Positions 41,589 to 50,494 are shown, counted from the stretch's first letter. The stretch: 64,000 bases of DNA from Haloactinospora alba (GCF_006717075.1 NZ_VFQC01000002.1:186001-250000), one strand, 5' to 3'. Made by a program: numbers and translations. The notes: generated by a model not told the origin, from the sequence alone.

Positions 41589-43013
41589 TCACGGCGCAGC
41601 GGGAAGCGACCGGCACAGCGCCTCGAGCGCACCCGGATAGGAGTGCTCGGGCGGTGTCCCGTAACCGATGACCAGCCCCTCCCGCCGAGGCGCCACACTG
41701 TCCGGGTGCCGGTAGGCGGTGAGCGGTTCCAGAGCCAACCGTTGCCGCGACGCGGCGCGCAGCGCCGCGTCCTCGGTTCCCGGGGGCAGGTCGAGCACCG
41801 CGTGCAGTCCGGCGGAGATACCGCTGACCCCGACGTGCGGCGCGCGTTCGGCCAACACGGACACGAGCTGGTCCCGGCGCCGCCGGTACACCCGGCGCAT
41901 CCGGCGCAGGTGACGGTCGTAGCCTCCCCGCTCCACGAAGTCGGCGAGGGTCAGCTGGTCCACGACCCCCGTGGAGGTCTCCCGGGATCCTTTCACAGCG
42001 AGGACCCGGTCCACCAGCCACCCCGGCAGGACCATCCATCCCAGCCGCAGTGCCGGGGAGAGGCTCTTACTGGTAGAGCCGAGGTAGACGACGTGCTCGG
42101 GGTCGAGCCCCTGGACCGCCCCCACGGGCTGGCGGTCGTAACGGAACTCCCCGTCGTAGTCGTCCTCGAACACCACTCCCCCCGTGGTGCGGGCCCAGTC
42201 CACGACCGCCGCCCGACGCTCCGGACGCAGCGGCCCGCCCAGGGGGAACTGGTGGGCGGGAGTCAGCAGCACCGCCTCGGCCTCCGTACCGGACAACTCC
42301 CCCACCCGGGCCCCGCACTCGTCGACCGTGACGGGCACGGTACCGCTCCCCTCCCCGGTGAGGAGGTCGCGGTGGAACGCGAGACCGTACGACTCCACCG
42401 CCACCGTCCCGCCCAGCGCCGCACGCAGCAGCTGCAGCGCGTGCGCGAGACCGGAGCACACCACGACACGGTCGGCGGAGGTGCGCACGCCCCGCGTGCG
42501 CGCCAGGTAGCCGGTGAGGGCGCGCCGCAGCTCGCCGCGTCCGCGGGGGTCGCCGACACCGAACGCCTCGGTGGGGGCGTTCTCCAACGCCCGCCGGGCC
42601 GAGGCAGCCCAGGCCGAACGCGGGAACGCGGCGGCGTCCGGCGAGCTGGGAAGCAGGTCGTGCGCGGGGCGGCGTCCGGTCGGCGCCGTGCGGGGCGGAC
42701 GCTCCGGTTCCAACGGCGCGGCCCGCTGGGCCACGCGGGTTCCCGCCCCGCGGCGGGCGGTCAGCCACCCCTCTTCGACGAGCTCAGCGTAGGCGTCGGC
42801 CACCGTGTTACGCGCGATGCCCAGGTCGGCGGCGAGCGCACGGTAGGAGGGCAGGCGCGTCCCGGGCGCCAGCCGACCCGAGATCACCGCCTCGCGCAGG
42901 GCGCGCATGAGCCGCGCGCGGAGGCTCCCACCGCCGCTGAGGTCGAGGTGGAGATCGGAACCGGTGCCGTCGTCCGACCGCGGCTCCCGGCCCCCTCCGC
43001 CGGTTTGGCCCAT
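41589..43013 (-). CDS. MocR/PdxR-type GntR regulator with aminotransferase domain
   Basis: 474 residues from ATG 43013; ATGs at 43037 and 43067 would extend it. N-terminal GntR winged helix (SLRARLMRALREAVISG, LPSYRALAADLGIARNTVADAY) and a fold-type I aminotransferase domain with FEDDYDGEFRYDRQP and the PLP-Lys region LGSTSKSLSPALRLG (Lys after ST). Such regulators sense PLP or PLP-bound amino acids. Divergent from the AhpD-like gene. Confidence 0.88.
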   Translation of the reverse strand: MGQTGGGGREPRSDDGTGSDLHLDLSGGGSLRARLMRALREAVISGRLAPGTRLPSYRALAADLGIARNTVADAYAELVEEGWLTARRGAGTRVAQRAAPLEPERPPRTAPTGRRPAHDLLPSSPDAAAFPRSAWAASARRALENAPTEAFGVGDPRGRGELRRALTGYLARTRGVRTSADRVVVCSGLAHALQLLRAALGGTVAVESYGLAFHRDLLTGEGSGTVPVTVDECGARVGELSGTEAEAVLLTPAHQFPLGGPLRPERRAAVVDWARTTGGVVFEDDYDGEFRYDRQPVGAVQGLDPEHVVYLGSTSKSLSPALRLGWMVLPGWLVDRVLAVKGSRETSTGVVDQLTLADFVERGGYDRHLRRMRRVYRRRRDQLVSVLAERAPHVGVSGISAGLHAVLDLPPGTEDAALRAASRQRLALEPLTAYRHPDSVAPRREGLVIGYGTPPEHSYPGALEALCRSLPAAP

Positions 43014-43071
43014 GAATCCGAAGTGCGAATGCACCATGTTTCCGGTCGGTTCGGGATCTACGGTCATCGAC

Positions 43072-43524
43072 ATGACATTTTTCCAGGTACCAGAACGCAT
43101 GGACTTCCAGAAGAACGCCCCCAGGGTTTTCAAGGCCGTCGTCGCCCTGGACACGGCCGCGCGGGCCGGGCTCGAAGAGACCCTGGTGGAGCTGGTGCAG
43201 ATCCGCGCCTCGCAGATCAACCACTGCGCGTACTGCATCCAGTACCACACCGTCGACGCGCGCAAGGCGGGCGAGTCGGACGAACGCATCCACCAGCTCA
43301 GCGCGTGGCACGAGTCGAGCAGCTTCACTCCCCGGGAGCGGGCCGCCCTCGCCCTGACCGAGGCGGTCACCCGGCTGCCGGAGGGGGTGTCGGACGAGGT
43401 CTACGACCAGGCCGCCGAGCACTTCGACGACGCGGAGCTGGCCCAGCTCACCGCGGTGATCTTCACGGTCAACGTGTGGAACCGGATGAACGTGACCACC
43501 CGCACGACCCCCGAGACCGGGTGA
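43072..43524 (+). CDS. Carboxymuconolactone decarboxylase / AhpD-like protein
   Basis: 150 residues. Single CMD domain with the redox motif C52-A-Y-C55 and His59 in NHCAYCIQYH, preceded by the acidic residue set of AhpD (LVQIRASQIN). Peroxidase or disulfide-relay role is likely. Start ATG 43072; no good ribosome site, so ATG 43099 is an alternative. Divergent partner of the MocR regulator, its probable target. Confidence 0.85.
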   Translation: MTFFQVPERMDFQKNAPRVFKAVVALDTAARAGLEETLVELVQIRASQINHCAYCIQYHTVDARKAGESDERIHQLSAWHESSSFTPRERAALALTEAVTRLPEGVSDEVYDQAAEHFDDAELAQLTAVIFTVNVWNRMNVTTRTTPETG

Positions 43525-43608
43525 CCATCCGCGCGACCGGCGGGCGGCGGCACCGGTGCCGCCGCCCGCCCCGGGAACGGACCACACACTCAGGAACGGG
43601 GCGACGCC

Positions 43609-44592
43609 GTGTCCGCGGGCACCACGACACCCTCCACTGATTCCCCATCCCTGTCCCCCGTCACGGGCTGGTGCGCCGTCCTGGCGGTGACGCTCGGCAT
43701 CTTCGCCCTCATGACGTCGGAACTGCTGCCCGTGGGGCTGCTGACCCCGGTCAGCACCGACCTCGGCGTCTCCGAGGGCACCGCCGGACTCATGGTGACC
43801 GTCCCCGGCCTGGTCGCCGTCGCCTCGGCGCCACTGACCACCGTGGCGGTGGGGAACCTCGACCGGAGGCTGGTACTGGGCGTGCCGGCCGCCACCCTCG
43901 TCGGTGACACCGCCGGGTGGCGCGTCGCCTTCGCCGCGGTGGGCGCCCTCGGGCTCGCAGCGCTCGCGTGCATGCTCGTCCTCCTCCCCCGCATCCCGCC
44001 GCAGCGCACGATCCAGCTGCGGGACCTCCCCGCGGTGTTCCGGAGCAACACCGCCGTACGCGTCGGGACGGGAACGGCGTTCCTGCTGGTCACCAGCCAT
44101 TTCCTCGCCTACACCTTCGTGCGGCCGCTCCTGCGGGGCGACGGCGTGAGCGGCGACCTGGTCAGCACGCTGCTCCTCGTGTTCGGCGTGGCCGGGATCT
44201 GCGGCAACTTCGCCGCCGGAGCCCTGCTGGACAACCACCTACGGCGCGTGGTCCTGGGGATCTCCCTCGTCCTGGCCGCGGCGATGGCGCTGTTCGCGAT
44301 CACCGACCTCACCGCTGCCTCCTCGGCCGCGCTGCTGGTGCTGTGGGGGCTGGGTTACGGCGCGGTCCCGGTGACGCTGCAGACGTGGATCATCCGGTCC
44401 TCCCCCGGCGCCACGGAGGCCGCCTCGTCGCTGTACGTCGCCGTGTTCAACCTCTCCATCGCGCTGGGCGCCCTGCTCGGCGGGGTCATCGTGGACAGCG
44501 TCGCCGCCGCCGGTGTGCTGTGGGCCGGGTGCGGGCTCGCCGCCCTGGCGCTGCCCCTCATCGCGCGTACCTCGGCGCCGCCCCGCGGCTGA
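43609..44592 (+). CDS. MFS transporter with internal deletion
   Basis: 327 residues against about 400 for the DHA1/arabinose-efflux-type family. N-terminal ALMTSELLPVGLLTPVSTDLGVSEG and AGLMVTVPGLVA are normal; then AVGNLDRRLVLG joins directly to VPAATLVGDTAGWR. In relatives some 70 residues (TM3 through TM5, with the RDRR-like loop) lie between them. The frame is kept, so an in-frame deletion probably removed them; transport activity is doubtful. GTG start after AACGGGG. The IS element begins 20 bases beyond its stop. Confidence 0.8.
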   Translation: MSAGTTTPSTDSPSLSPVTGWCAVLAVTLGIFALMTSELLPVGLLTPVSTDLGVSEGTAGLMVTVPGLVAVASAPLTTVAVGNLDRRLVLGVPAATLVGDTAGWRVAFAAVGALGLAALACMLVLLPRIPPQRTIQLRDLPAVFRSNTAVRVGTGTAFLLVTSHFLAYTFVRPLLRGDGVSGDLVSTLLLVFGVAGICGNFAAGALLDNHLRRVVLGISLVLAAAMALFAITDLTAASSAALLVLWGLGYGAVPVTLQTWIIRSSPGATEAASSLYVAVFNLSIALGALLGGVIVDSVAAAGVLWAGCGLAALALPLIARTSAPPRG

Positions 44593-44622
44593 CCGGTCCT
44601 GTACCCGTGTCGTTGACGTGCT

Positions 44623-44642
44623 CCCCGCCGTGAACGGCGGGG
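44623..44642. repeat. IS right-end hairpin / omega RNA 3' end
   Basis: CCCCGCCGT and ACGGCGGGG pair around a GA loop, 12 bases after the tnpB stop in the tnpB direction. In IS605-type elements this region forms both the TnpA-recognised end and the 3' part of the TnpB guide RNA. Confidence 0.7.
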
Positions 44643-44654
44643 ATTCCGACGCGG

Positions 44655-45893
44655 CTACGCCGCGCTGGCGGTGTTCCCTCGCGGGATCCCGCTGCTTCCT
44701 GCTTCCACGCCAACCGCCCGCGTAGCAGGTCTTATGTCGGCTCCACAGGCGTTTAACCTCTCCACCCGTCCGGCGGCGAGGATGTTCAACGCGGCGTTGC
44801 GGTCGCGATCCAACACGAGGCCGCAGGGGCACCGGTATACCCGCTCCGACAGCGGCATGTCCTGCACGGCCCCACAGGAGGAGCACAGTTTCGTGCTGGG
44901 GTGGAACCGGTCGATGCGCACCAGGGTGCGCCCATACCGGGCCGCTTTGTACTCCAACAGGGCCAGAAACCGGCCCCAGGACGCGTCGTGCACGCTTTTG
45001 GCCATACGGGTGCGGGACAGGCCTTTCACGCTGAGGTCCTCGACGTAGATCGTTTGGTTCTCACGCACCACGTCGGTGGTGACCTTGTGCAGCCAGTCCG
45101 CCCGGGTGTCGGCCACCTTGGCGTGGAGCCGGGCGACGCGGGCACCTGCCTTGGCCCGGTTGGTGGAGCCCCGCTGTTTGCGGGACAGCGCCCGCTGGGC
45201 TTTCTTCAACCGCCGTTCCGCTCGGCGCAGCACGCGCGGGTTAGTGATGGTGTGGCCGTGTTGGTCGGTGGCGAAGGCGTTCAACCCGAGGTCGAGGGCG
45301 AGTTCGGCCTCCTCGCCGGTGTCGTCGACCACCGGGTCCAGATGTTCGCCGTGGCCGTCGGGGTCGGTCTCCACCACGAACGACGCGAAATACCGACCGC
45401 AGGCGGTCTTGATGATGGTGACCGACGTGGGCGCACTGGGCAGATCCCGCGACCACGCCACCCGCACATCCCCGACCTTGGCCAGGTTCAACCGGCCGTT
45501 TTCGCGGATGCGGAACCCGCCGGTGTGCAGCCGGATGACTTGCCGCTGGTCGCGCTTGGACTTGAACCGGGGAGCGCCCATACGTCGCCCGGCGCGCTTG
45601 CCCTTCATCGAGTTGAAGAAGTTCGTGTAGGCGGCATCCGCGTCGCGGATGGCTTGCTGGAGCACGATGTTGGAGCACTCCGCGAGCCAACCGCGTTCGT
45701 CGGTGCGTTTCGCGTTGGTGATCAGTTGCTTTTGCAGCTGAGTTCCGGTCGGGAACTTCTCCCCGGCCTGGTACGCGTCCTGGCGGGCGCGCACCGCGTC
45801 GTTGTAGACCACGCGGGCGTTGCCGAACGCTTGCGCCAGCGCCTGGCGTTGCTGCTCGGTGGGGTAGAGCCGGTAACGGTACCGCAACTGCAC
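44655..45893 (-). CDS. tnpB: TnpB RNA-guided endonuclease
   Basis: 412 residues from GTG 45893 with a strong GGGAGGTGA. N-terminal RYRYRLYPTEQQR, then RuvC motifs D201 (ALDLGLN), E285 (VEDLSVKGL) and the final Asp in LDRDRNAALN (about 362-364), with a zinc ribbon C337-SS-C340 ... C355-P-C357. Cuts DNA next to the element's target motif using an omega RNA from the right end; keeps the element in place after TnpA excision. All catalytic residues are present. Confidence 0.93.
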   Translation of the reverse strand: MQLRYRYRLYPTEQQRQALAQAFGNARVVYNDAVRARQDAYQAGEKFPTGTQLQKQLITNAKRTDERGWLAECSNIVLQQAIRDADAAYTNFFNSMKGKRAGRRMGAPRFKSKRDQRQVIRLHTGGFRIRENGRLNLAKVGDVRVAWSRDLPSAPTSVTIIKTACGRYFASFVVETDPDGHGEHLDPVVDDTGEEAELALDLGLNAFATDQHGHTITNPRVLRRAERRLKKAQRALSRKQRGSTNRAKAGARVARLHAKVADTRADWLHKVTTDVVRENQTIYVEDLSVKGLSRTRMAKSVHDASWGRFLALLEYKAARYGRTLVRIDRFHPSTKLCSSCGAVQDMPLSERVYRCPCGLVLDRDRNAALNILAAGRVERLNACGADIRPATRAVGVEAGSSGIPRGNTASAA

Positions 45894-45936
45894 GACTGAT
45901 CACCTCCCTTCGGAAACCACTGTATCATGTTGGTCT

Positions 45937-46365
45937 ATGGCTGACACTGAGGACTATCGCACTGGCAGACACTGCGTTTTCGGTATGCACGTTCATTTGG
46001 TCTTTGTGACGAAGTATCGACGGGACGTACTCACCAGCGAACACTTGGACTTTCTGAAGTCGGTGTTCAGCAAGGTGTGCGCCGACTTCGACGCAGACTT
46101 AATCGAGTTCAACGGCGAGGATGACCACGTGCACCTACTGGTCGAATATCCACCGCAGGTGGCGGTGTCGCGACTGGTGAACAGCCTGAAGGGCGTGTCC
46201 TCGCGGCGACTGAAACAGCAGTTTCGAGTGCGTACCCGGGGTGGCAAGCTCTGGTCTCCGAGCTACTTCGCTGCTTCGTGCGGTGGGGCACCACTGAGCA
46301 TCATCCGGCAGTACGTGGAGAACCAGCGACGCCCTACGCAGCGAACCGACCATAACCACTCCTGA
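45937..46365 (+). CDS. tnpA: IS200/IS605 TnpA Y1 HUH transposase
   Basis: 142 residues. HUH motif H64-V-H66 in DDHVHLLVEYPP, catalytic Tyr126 in IIRQYVENQ, and VFVTKYRRDVL at the N-terminus. Single-strand peel-and-paste transposase. Starts 43 bases from the divergent tnpB start. Confidence 0.92.
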   Translation: MADTEDYRTGRHCVFGMHVHLVFVTKYRRDVLTSEHLDFLKSVFSKVCADFDADLIEFNGEDDHVHLLVEYPPQVAVSRLVNSLKGVSSRRLKQQFRVRTRGGKLWSPSYFAASCGGAPLSIIRQYVENQRRPTQRTDHNHS

Positions 46366-46373
46366 TCGGCTAT

Positions 46374-46393
46374 CTCCGGCCTGAAGGCCGGAG
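46374..46393. repeat. IS left-end hairpin
   Basis: CTCCGGCCT and AGGCCGGAG pair around a GA loop just after the tnpA stop. Same stem length and loop as the other end hairpin, as expected for TnpA recognition. Confidence 0.7.
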
Positions 46394-46416
46394 CTTGCGC
46401 CGATTAAAGCCCCCGG

Positions 46417-47340
46417 TCACCCCAACAGCACCGCCAACAGCAGCAGCACCGGGACGGTCAGGAACGTGGACAGCAGGACCGACTCCCGCACCATCCGGGT
46501 GGCGACGTCGTACCGCGACGCGTAGGTGAAGATGTTCTGCGCGGTCGGCAGGGCGGCCACCACCACGACGGCGAACAGTGACGCGCCGTCCAAACCGAGC
46601 AGGATCCCCGCCACCCAGGCGACCAGCGGGTGCACCAGCGACTTCAGCGCCACCGCGAACAGCACCGCGCCGCGCTCCGGCCCGCGTGCGGGAAGGGCAC
46701 TGCCGTGCAGGGAGATCCCGAACGCCAGCAGCACCGCGGGTACGGCCATGCCCCCCAGGAGCTCCACCGGGCGCATGAGCACGGCGGGCGGCACCCAACC
46801 GCTCGCCGCCACCACGGCGCCCGCCGTCGACGCCAGCACGATGGGGGTCCGCACCGGGGCACTCACCAGCCGCGGAATCCCGGAGCGCTCGCCCGGCGGG
46901 CGGTTGCTGACCTCCAGCACCGTGAGCGCCACCGGGGTGATGACGAGCTGCTGCAACAGCAGGACGGGGGCGACGACCGAGGCGTCGCCGAGGACGTACA
47001 CCGCGACCGGGATGCCCAGGTTCCCGGCGTTGACGTAGCAGGAGCACAGCACACCCAGGGTGGTGGCGCCCGCTCCCCAGCCGAACACCGCCCCGGCCGC
47101 GGCGAACAGCAGCGCCACCACCGCCACGCTCCCGGCGGTCGCCACGATCGACCTCGAGAGGAAGACCGACAGGTCTGCGCCGGAGACGATATCGAACAGC
47201 AGCGCCGGGGTGGCGGCGTAGAACGCCAGCCTCGTCAGCACCTCGCGCCCGCCGCGCCCGAGGGCGCCGCGCCAGCCGAGCACGTAACCGATGGCGATGA
47301 CCGTAGCGATCACGCTGAACCCGGTGACGACCCCGCCCAT
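46417..47340 (-). CDS. AEC-family (auxin efflux carrier-like) transporter
   Basis: 307 residues from ATG 47340. Ten hydrophobic helices in two repeats; FSVIATVIAIGYVLG, the conserved YVNAGNLGIPVAVYVLG and LPTAQNIFTYASRYD are family marks. Bacterial members export or import malonate, malate and similar acids. Single gene; the IS element lies just downstream of its stop, outside the coding sequence. Confidence 0.87.
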   Translation of the reverse strand: MGGVVTGFSVIATVIAIGYVLGWRGALGRGGREVLTRLAFYAATPALLFDIVSGADLSVFLSRSIVATAGSVAVVALLFAAAGAVFGWGAGATTLGVLCSCYVNAGNLGIPVAVYVLGDASVVAPVLLLQQLVITPVALTVLEVSNRPPGERSGIPRLVSAPVRTPIVLASTAGAVVAASGWVPPAVLMRPVELLGGMAVPAVLLAFGISLHGSALPARGPERGAVLFAVALKSLVHPLVAWVAGILLGLDGASLFAVVVVAALPTAQNIFTYASRYDVATRMVRESVLLSTFLTVPVLLLLAVLLG

Positions 47341-47489
47341 AGGCACCTCTCTGTCGGGCGTGCTCGCGACCCGGTGACCGTACCCGACAGCGCACCGCGG
47401 CGACACGACCCAGGTCACACGCGGGGCAGACCCACCGGCGCCGGCGCCGGTGCTGCGTGGCTGCCTGTCCGCCGCCTACGCTGACCCTC

Positions 47490-47771
47490 ATGCCCCGCCG
47501 AACCCACCTCGTGTGCCTGCCGTGCCGGGCCGCGTTCAAACACGACCCGTTTCCGCAGCGGGAACACCGCTGCCCCCGCTGCGGCGGGCCGATGGTCGAC
47601 GCCGGTCCGCAGCTGGCGGTGCCGCCGCGCCGGGACCGGGCCGGCTGGCGGGTACTGGCCGGAGTGCTGCGGGCGGGGGTGACGTTCCACCCCCGGTGCG
47701 GCTGCTGCAACGACGGCCCGGGATACCGGCCGCGCACACCGCGCGAGTTCCGCCGGTGGGACGGTCCCTGA
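47490..47771 (+). CDS. Small zinc-ribbon protein
   Basis: 93 residues from ATG 47490. HLVCLPCRAAFKHD and HRCPRCGGPM give two CxxC pairs (a zinc ribbon), followed by FHPRCGCCNDGPGYRPRTPREF with more Cys. Short conserved actinobacterial hypothetical protein; function unknown. Followed by a strong hairpin. Confidence 0.75.
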   Translation: MPRRTHLVCLPCRAAFKHDPFPQREHRCPRCGGPMVDAGPQLAVPPRRDRAGWRVLAGVLRAGVTFHPRCGCCNDGPGYRPRTPREFRRWDGP

Positions 47772-47772
47772 C

Positions 47773-47809
47773 CCGCCGATCCCGGCGTGTCCCACGCCGG
47801 GATCGGCGG
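47773..47809. terminator. 17-bp perfect hairpin between convergent genes
   Basis: Arms 47773-47789 and 47793-47809 pair perfectly (CCGCCGATCCCGGCGTG with its complement) around a TCC loop. Lies between the zinc-ribbon stop and the MFS stop; a bidirectional terminator without U tract. Confidence 0.75.
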
Positions 47810-47831
47810 CCGGCGGTGGTTTCCACCGACA

Positions 47832-49307
47832 TCACCCGGAGCCCGAGCGGGGACGGCGCAGCACGACCGCGGCGACGACGGCCAGTACGGCCACGGTAGC
47901 GGCGCTGACAGCAGCGGCGGTGTTCAGACCGCTGGTGAGCGCCTCACGCGCGGGACCGAGCGTCCCGGCGGCGATCCCGGACGCGTCGCCGGCCACCCGG
48001 TTCCGGTGGACGGCGGTAGCCACGCTGCCCAGCACGGCCACACCCAGTGCCACCCCCACCTCGGAGACGGTCTCCGACATCGAGGCCGCAGCACCCGCCT
48101 TCTCCCGTGGGGCGGACCCGACCACGAGGTCGGTACCCAGCGCGTCGAACGGGCCGCTTCCGGCGTAGGCGAGCGTGAGACCAGCGACGACACCCGCCAG
48201 ACCGGTGGCGTCCCCGACCTGGGTGAGGGTGAGGTAACCGGCCGCTGACACCAGTAGTCCGCCGCCGATGACCGTCCCCGGTCGCAAGCGCCGGGTGAGC
48301 GGCGGGGCCAGGAGCGCGCCGGCGATCAGCGCCCCGGCCGACGGAAGCAGCCACAGCCCCGCCCGCAGCGGCGGCAGTCCCACCACCAGTTGCAGGTACT
48401 GGGTGACGAGCAGGGTCATACCGCCCGTCACCGCCGAGCCGGCCAGCAGGAGCAGCAGCGCGGCGCCGAACGCCCGGTCGCCGAACAGGCGCAGGTCCAG
48501 CAGCGGGTCGGCCAGACCGCGCTGACGACGCGCGAACACGACCCCGGCGGCCAGGCCACCGGCGATGGCCGCCGCTGGCAGCGCGCCCCCACCGCTGCTG
48601 GCCAGCTCCTTGAAACCGTGGACGACGGGCAGGACCGCGGTCAGGGAGAGCACCACACTGAGCGGGTCCAACCGGCCGGGTGCGGGATCGCGGTGCTCGG
48701 GAAGCAGTACCGGCCCGAGCACCAGCAGCAGCGCCATCGCCGGAACAGCCAGCAGGAACACCGATCCCCACCGGAAGAACTCCAGCAGCATCCCGCCGAG
48801 CACCGGGCCGAGAGCCACGCCGGCCATGAACGTACTCGACCAGGCGGCGACGGCGGCGGCGCGCTGCCCGGGCTCGCGGAACATGGCGCTGACGAGCGCC
48901 AGCGCGCAGGGCATGAGCGTGGCACCGGCGACCCCCAGCAGGGCGCGTGCGGCGATCAGCGTTTCTGCGCTGGTGGAACAGGCCGCGAGCACCGACAGGA
49001 GGCCGAACGCCGCGGCCCCGGTCAGCAGCAGCCTCCGGTGGCCGGTCCGGTCGCCCAGCGTTCCCGCGGTGACGAGGGAACCGGCGATCGTGAACCCGTA
49101 CACGTCGGTGATCCACAACGCCTGGGTGTCGCTGGGCCGCAGGTCGGCGCTGATGTGCGGCAGTGCCAGGAACAGCACGCTCATGTCGACGGCGAGAAGG
49201 AGGGTGGGCAGGGCCAGCACGGCCAGACCGCACCATTGACGCCACCCGGCACGCTGGGGCGGGGTGGGTGTGGCCGAACCGGCCGGGGTGGAGGAGGAAG
49301 AGGACAC
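47832..49307 (-). CDS. DHA2-family drug efflux MFS transporter
   Basis: 491 residues from GTG 49307, 5 bases after GGGAG. About 14 helices: LALPTLLLAVDMSVLFLALPHIS (motif D1), DVYGFTIAGSLVTAGTLGDRTGHRR (motif A), ALLGVAGATLMPCALALVS (motif C region), then repeats. Resembles SmvA/QacA-type proton-coupled multidrug exporters. No adjacent regulator. Confidence 0.88.
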   Translation of the reverse strand: MSSSSSTPAGSATPTPPQRAGWRQWCGLAVLALPTLLLAVDMSVLFLALPHISADLRPSDTQALWITDVYGFTIAGSLVTAGTLGDRTGHRRLLLTGAAAFGLLSVLAACSTSAETLIAARALLGVAGATLMPCALALVSAMFREPGQRAAAVAAWSSTFMAGVALGPVLGGMLLEFFRWGSVFLLAVPAMALLLVLGPVLLPEHRDPAPGRLDPLSVVLSLTAVLPVVHGFKELASSGGGALPAAAIAGGLAAGVVFARRQRGLADPLLDLRLFGDRAFGAALLLLLAGSAVTGGMTLLVTQYLQLVVGLPPLRAGLWLLPSAGALIAGALLAPPLTRRLRPGTVIGGGLLVSAAGYLTLTQVGDATGLAGVVAGLTLAYAGSGPFDALGTDLVVGSAPREKAGAAASMSETVSEVGVALGVAVLGSVATAVHRNRVAGDASGIAAGTLGPAREALTSGLNTAAAVSAATVAVLAVVAAVVLRRPRSGSG

Positions 49308-49739
49308 GCGTGACTCCCGGAGAGGTCGAAGCCAGGGCGCCGTGGGCGCCACACGGACACGGGCGCGGGGCACCGCCCGCGCTGCGTCGGCGGCGCTTCG
49401 ACGCGGGGAGCTGGACACGCGTCACCCGCGGCCGCTGCTCACGGCCGGGGCGGGAAGCCTCAAACGGGTCAGGCGGTGGTGCGCTCCCGCGCCGAAGCGC
49501 GGGCCGGAACCGTGCCGGTGACCACGATCGCCAAGATCAACCTCCGGGATTGGTGCGGAGCCGACGGCCCTCAACCTGCCAGGGACGGGGAGGACGCCGC
49601 AACGCGTTTCTTCCGCTGCTCAGCCAACGGAACCTATCCGGATGCTCTCCACTCGCAACCTGCGCCGAGCCGAAGCGGATAGGTGATGACCACATGGTCC
49701 TCTCGTTTCGCCGGAGAGGGCACGGACCGTATCGCTTGG
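49308..49739. other. Intergenic stretch without a supported gene
   Basis: A 55-residue plus-strand frame from GTG 49516 (VTTIAKINLRDWCGADG...) lacks a good ribosome site and family match. GC-rich inverted repeat GCTCCCGCGCC...GCGCGGGCC near 49480-49505 may be structural. Otherwise nothing recognised. Confidence 0.4.
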
Positions 49740-50132
49740 TCACACCAGGCCGGGAGCCGCTGTGGGTACTCCGACCGAATGGGCGACGTCGAGCATTCGC
49801 TTGTCGTAGCTCACCAGGGTGTCCAGAGCGTCTCCGATGACCTGCGCGCTCGCGACATGGATCGCGTCGAGTGTCCGCACCCCGGCCGGCAGGAGTACGG
49901 TCATATCCCGAACCTCTTCGGTGAGGAGGATCTCGGTGTAGTCCCCTCGTAGGTCGCGCATCGCGTTGGGGAAGTCTCCCAACCGGTCCAGGGTCCGTAC
50001 GACCTCGACGAAACCCACCGTGCTCGTCCCCATCGGCATCGGTGGTCTGGCCGCGAGGAACCCGCGTAGCTCGTCGGCGTAAACACGCCCTGTGACCAGG
50101 GTGATCAGGGCAGAAGCATCGAGATAGATCAA
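49740..50132 (-). CDS. PIN-domain toxin (VapC-like)
   Basis: 130 residues. Acidic PIN residues: Asp5 in MIYLDASAL, Glu in FVEVVRTL, Asp in LDAIHVASA and Asp in VSYDKRMLD. Probable Mg-dependent ribonuclease. Start overlaps the antitoxin stop by ATGA. Confidence 0.88.
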   Translation of the reverse strand: MIYLDASALITLVTGRVYADELRGFLAARPPMPMGTSTVGFVEVVRTLDRLGDFPNAMRDLRGDYTEILLTEEVRDMTVLLPAGVRTLDAIHVASAQVIGDALDTLVSYDKRMLDVAHSVGVPTAAPGLV

Positions 50133-50413
50133 CGCTCGTCCTCCGCCCGTTCGGCCAGCAGGACATCCAGAGGAGACTCGTCCCCAGACGTCGCGAACGT
50201 CGTGAGCTGGCCGAGGTCACCGGTCGTGGTCGACGTGAGCTTGATGAGCCCTTTGGCCACCAGGTCCGAGTAGCGTCCCAGTGTCCCCGCTCCCGGCACT
50301 AGGACAGCGATGACCTTGCCATGCCGGGTGACCTGGATGGTCTCGCCTTCCTCCACCCGGCTGAACAGGGAACTGGGATTGTACGAGAACTCCCGGACTG
50401 AGACGGTACTCAT
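50129..50413 (-). CDS. Phd/YefM-like antitoxin
   Basis: 94 residues from ATG 50413, with GGGGAGGGAAC before it. VSVREFSYNPSSLFSRVEEGETIQVTRHGKVIAVLVP is the Phd/YefM DNA-binding fold; the C-terminal half should wrap the toxin. Direct repeats upstream are the likely autoregulatory operator. Confidence 0.85.
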   Translation of the reverse strand: MSTVSVREFSYNPSSLFSRVEEGETIQVTRHGKVIAVLVPGAGTLGRYSDLVAKGLIKLTSTTTGDLGQLTTFATSGDESPLDVLLAERAEDER

Positions 50414-50429
50414 GTTCCCTCCCCTGAGC

Positions 50430-50458
50430 GTACCTACATTACCCTCATTGTACCTACA
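50430..50458. promoter_or_regulatory. Direct repeats at the toxin-antitoxin promoter
   Basis: GTACCTACA occurs at 50430-50438 and 50450-50458, a 20-base period (two helical turns), 17-45 bases upstream of the antitoxin start. TACAAT on the minus strand within this stretch may be the -10. Confidence 0.55.
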
Positions 50459-50494
50459 CACGCTGCCCTGTGTCGGTACCGGCCTTCCCAGTGT

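Larger units (their letters stand above)
44613..46408. mobile_element. IS200/IS605-family element, complete
   Basis: Divergent tnpA (plus) and tnpB (minus) are bounded by two subterminal hairpins with 9-base stems and GA loops. On the tnpB strand a TCAA (44613-44616 as TTGA) follows the right hairpin, matching the cleavage site known for IS608-type ends. At the left end TTTAAT (46403-46408 on the minus strand) is a candidate target/TAM. Exact ends are inferred. Both genes look intact, so the element may be active. Confidence 0.8.

Noticed and set aside
44655-45893. CRISPR-Cas12 nuclease
   Set aside because: Length, adjacent tnpA and end hairpins show TnpB of an IS605-type element; no repeat array is nearby.
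49516-49682. A 55-codon plus-strand gene
   Set aside because: No ribosome site or similarity; composition matches intergenic DNA.
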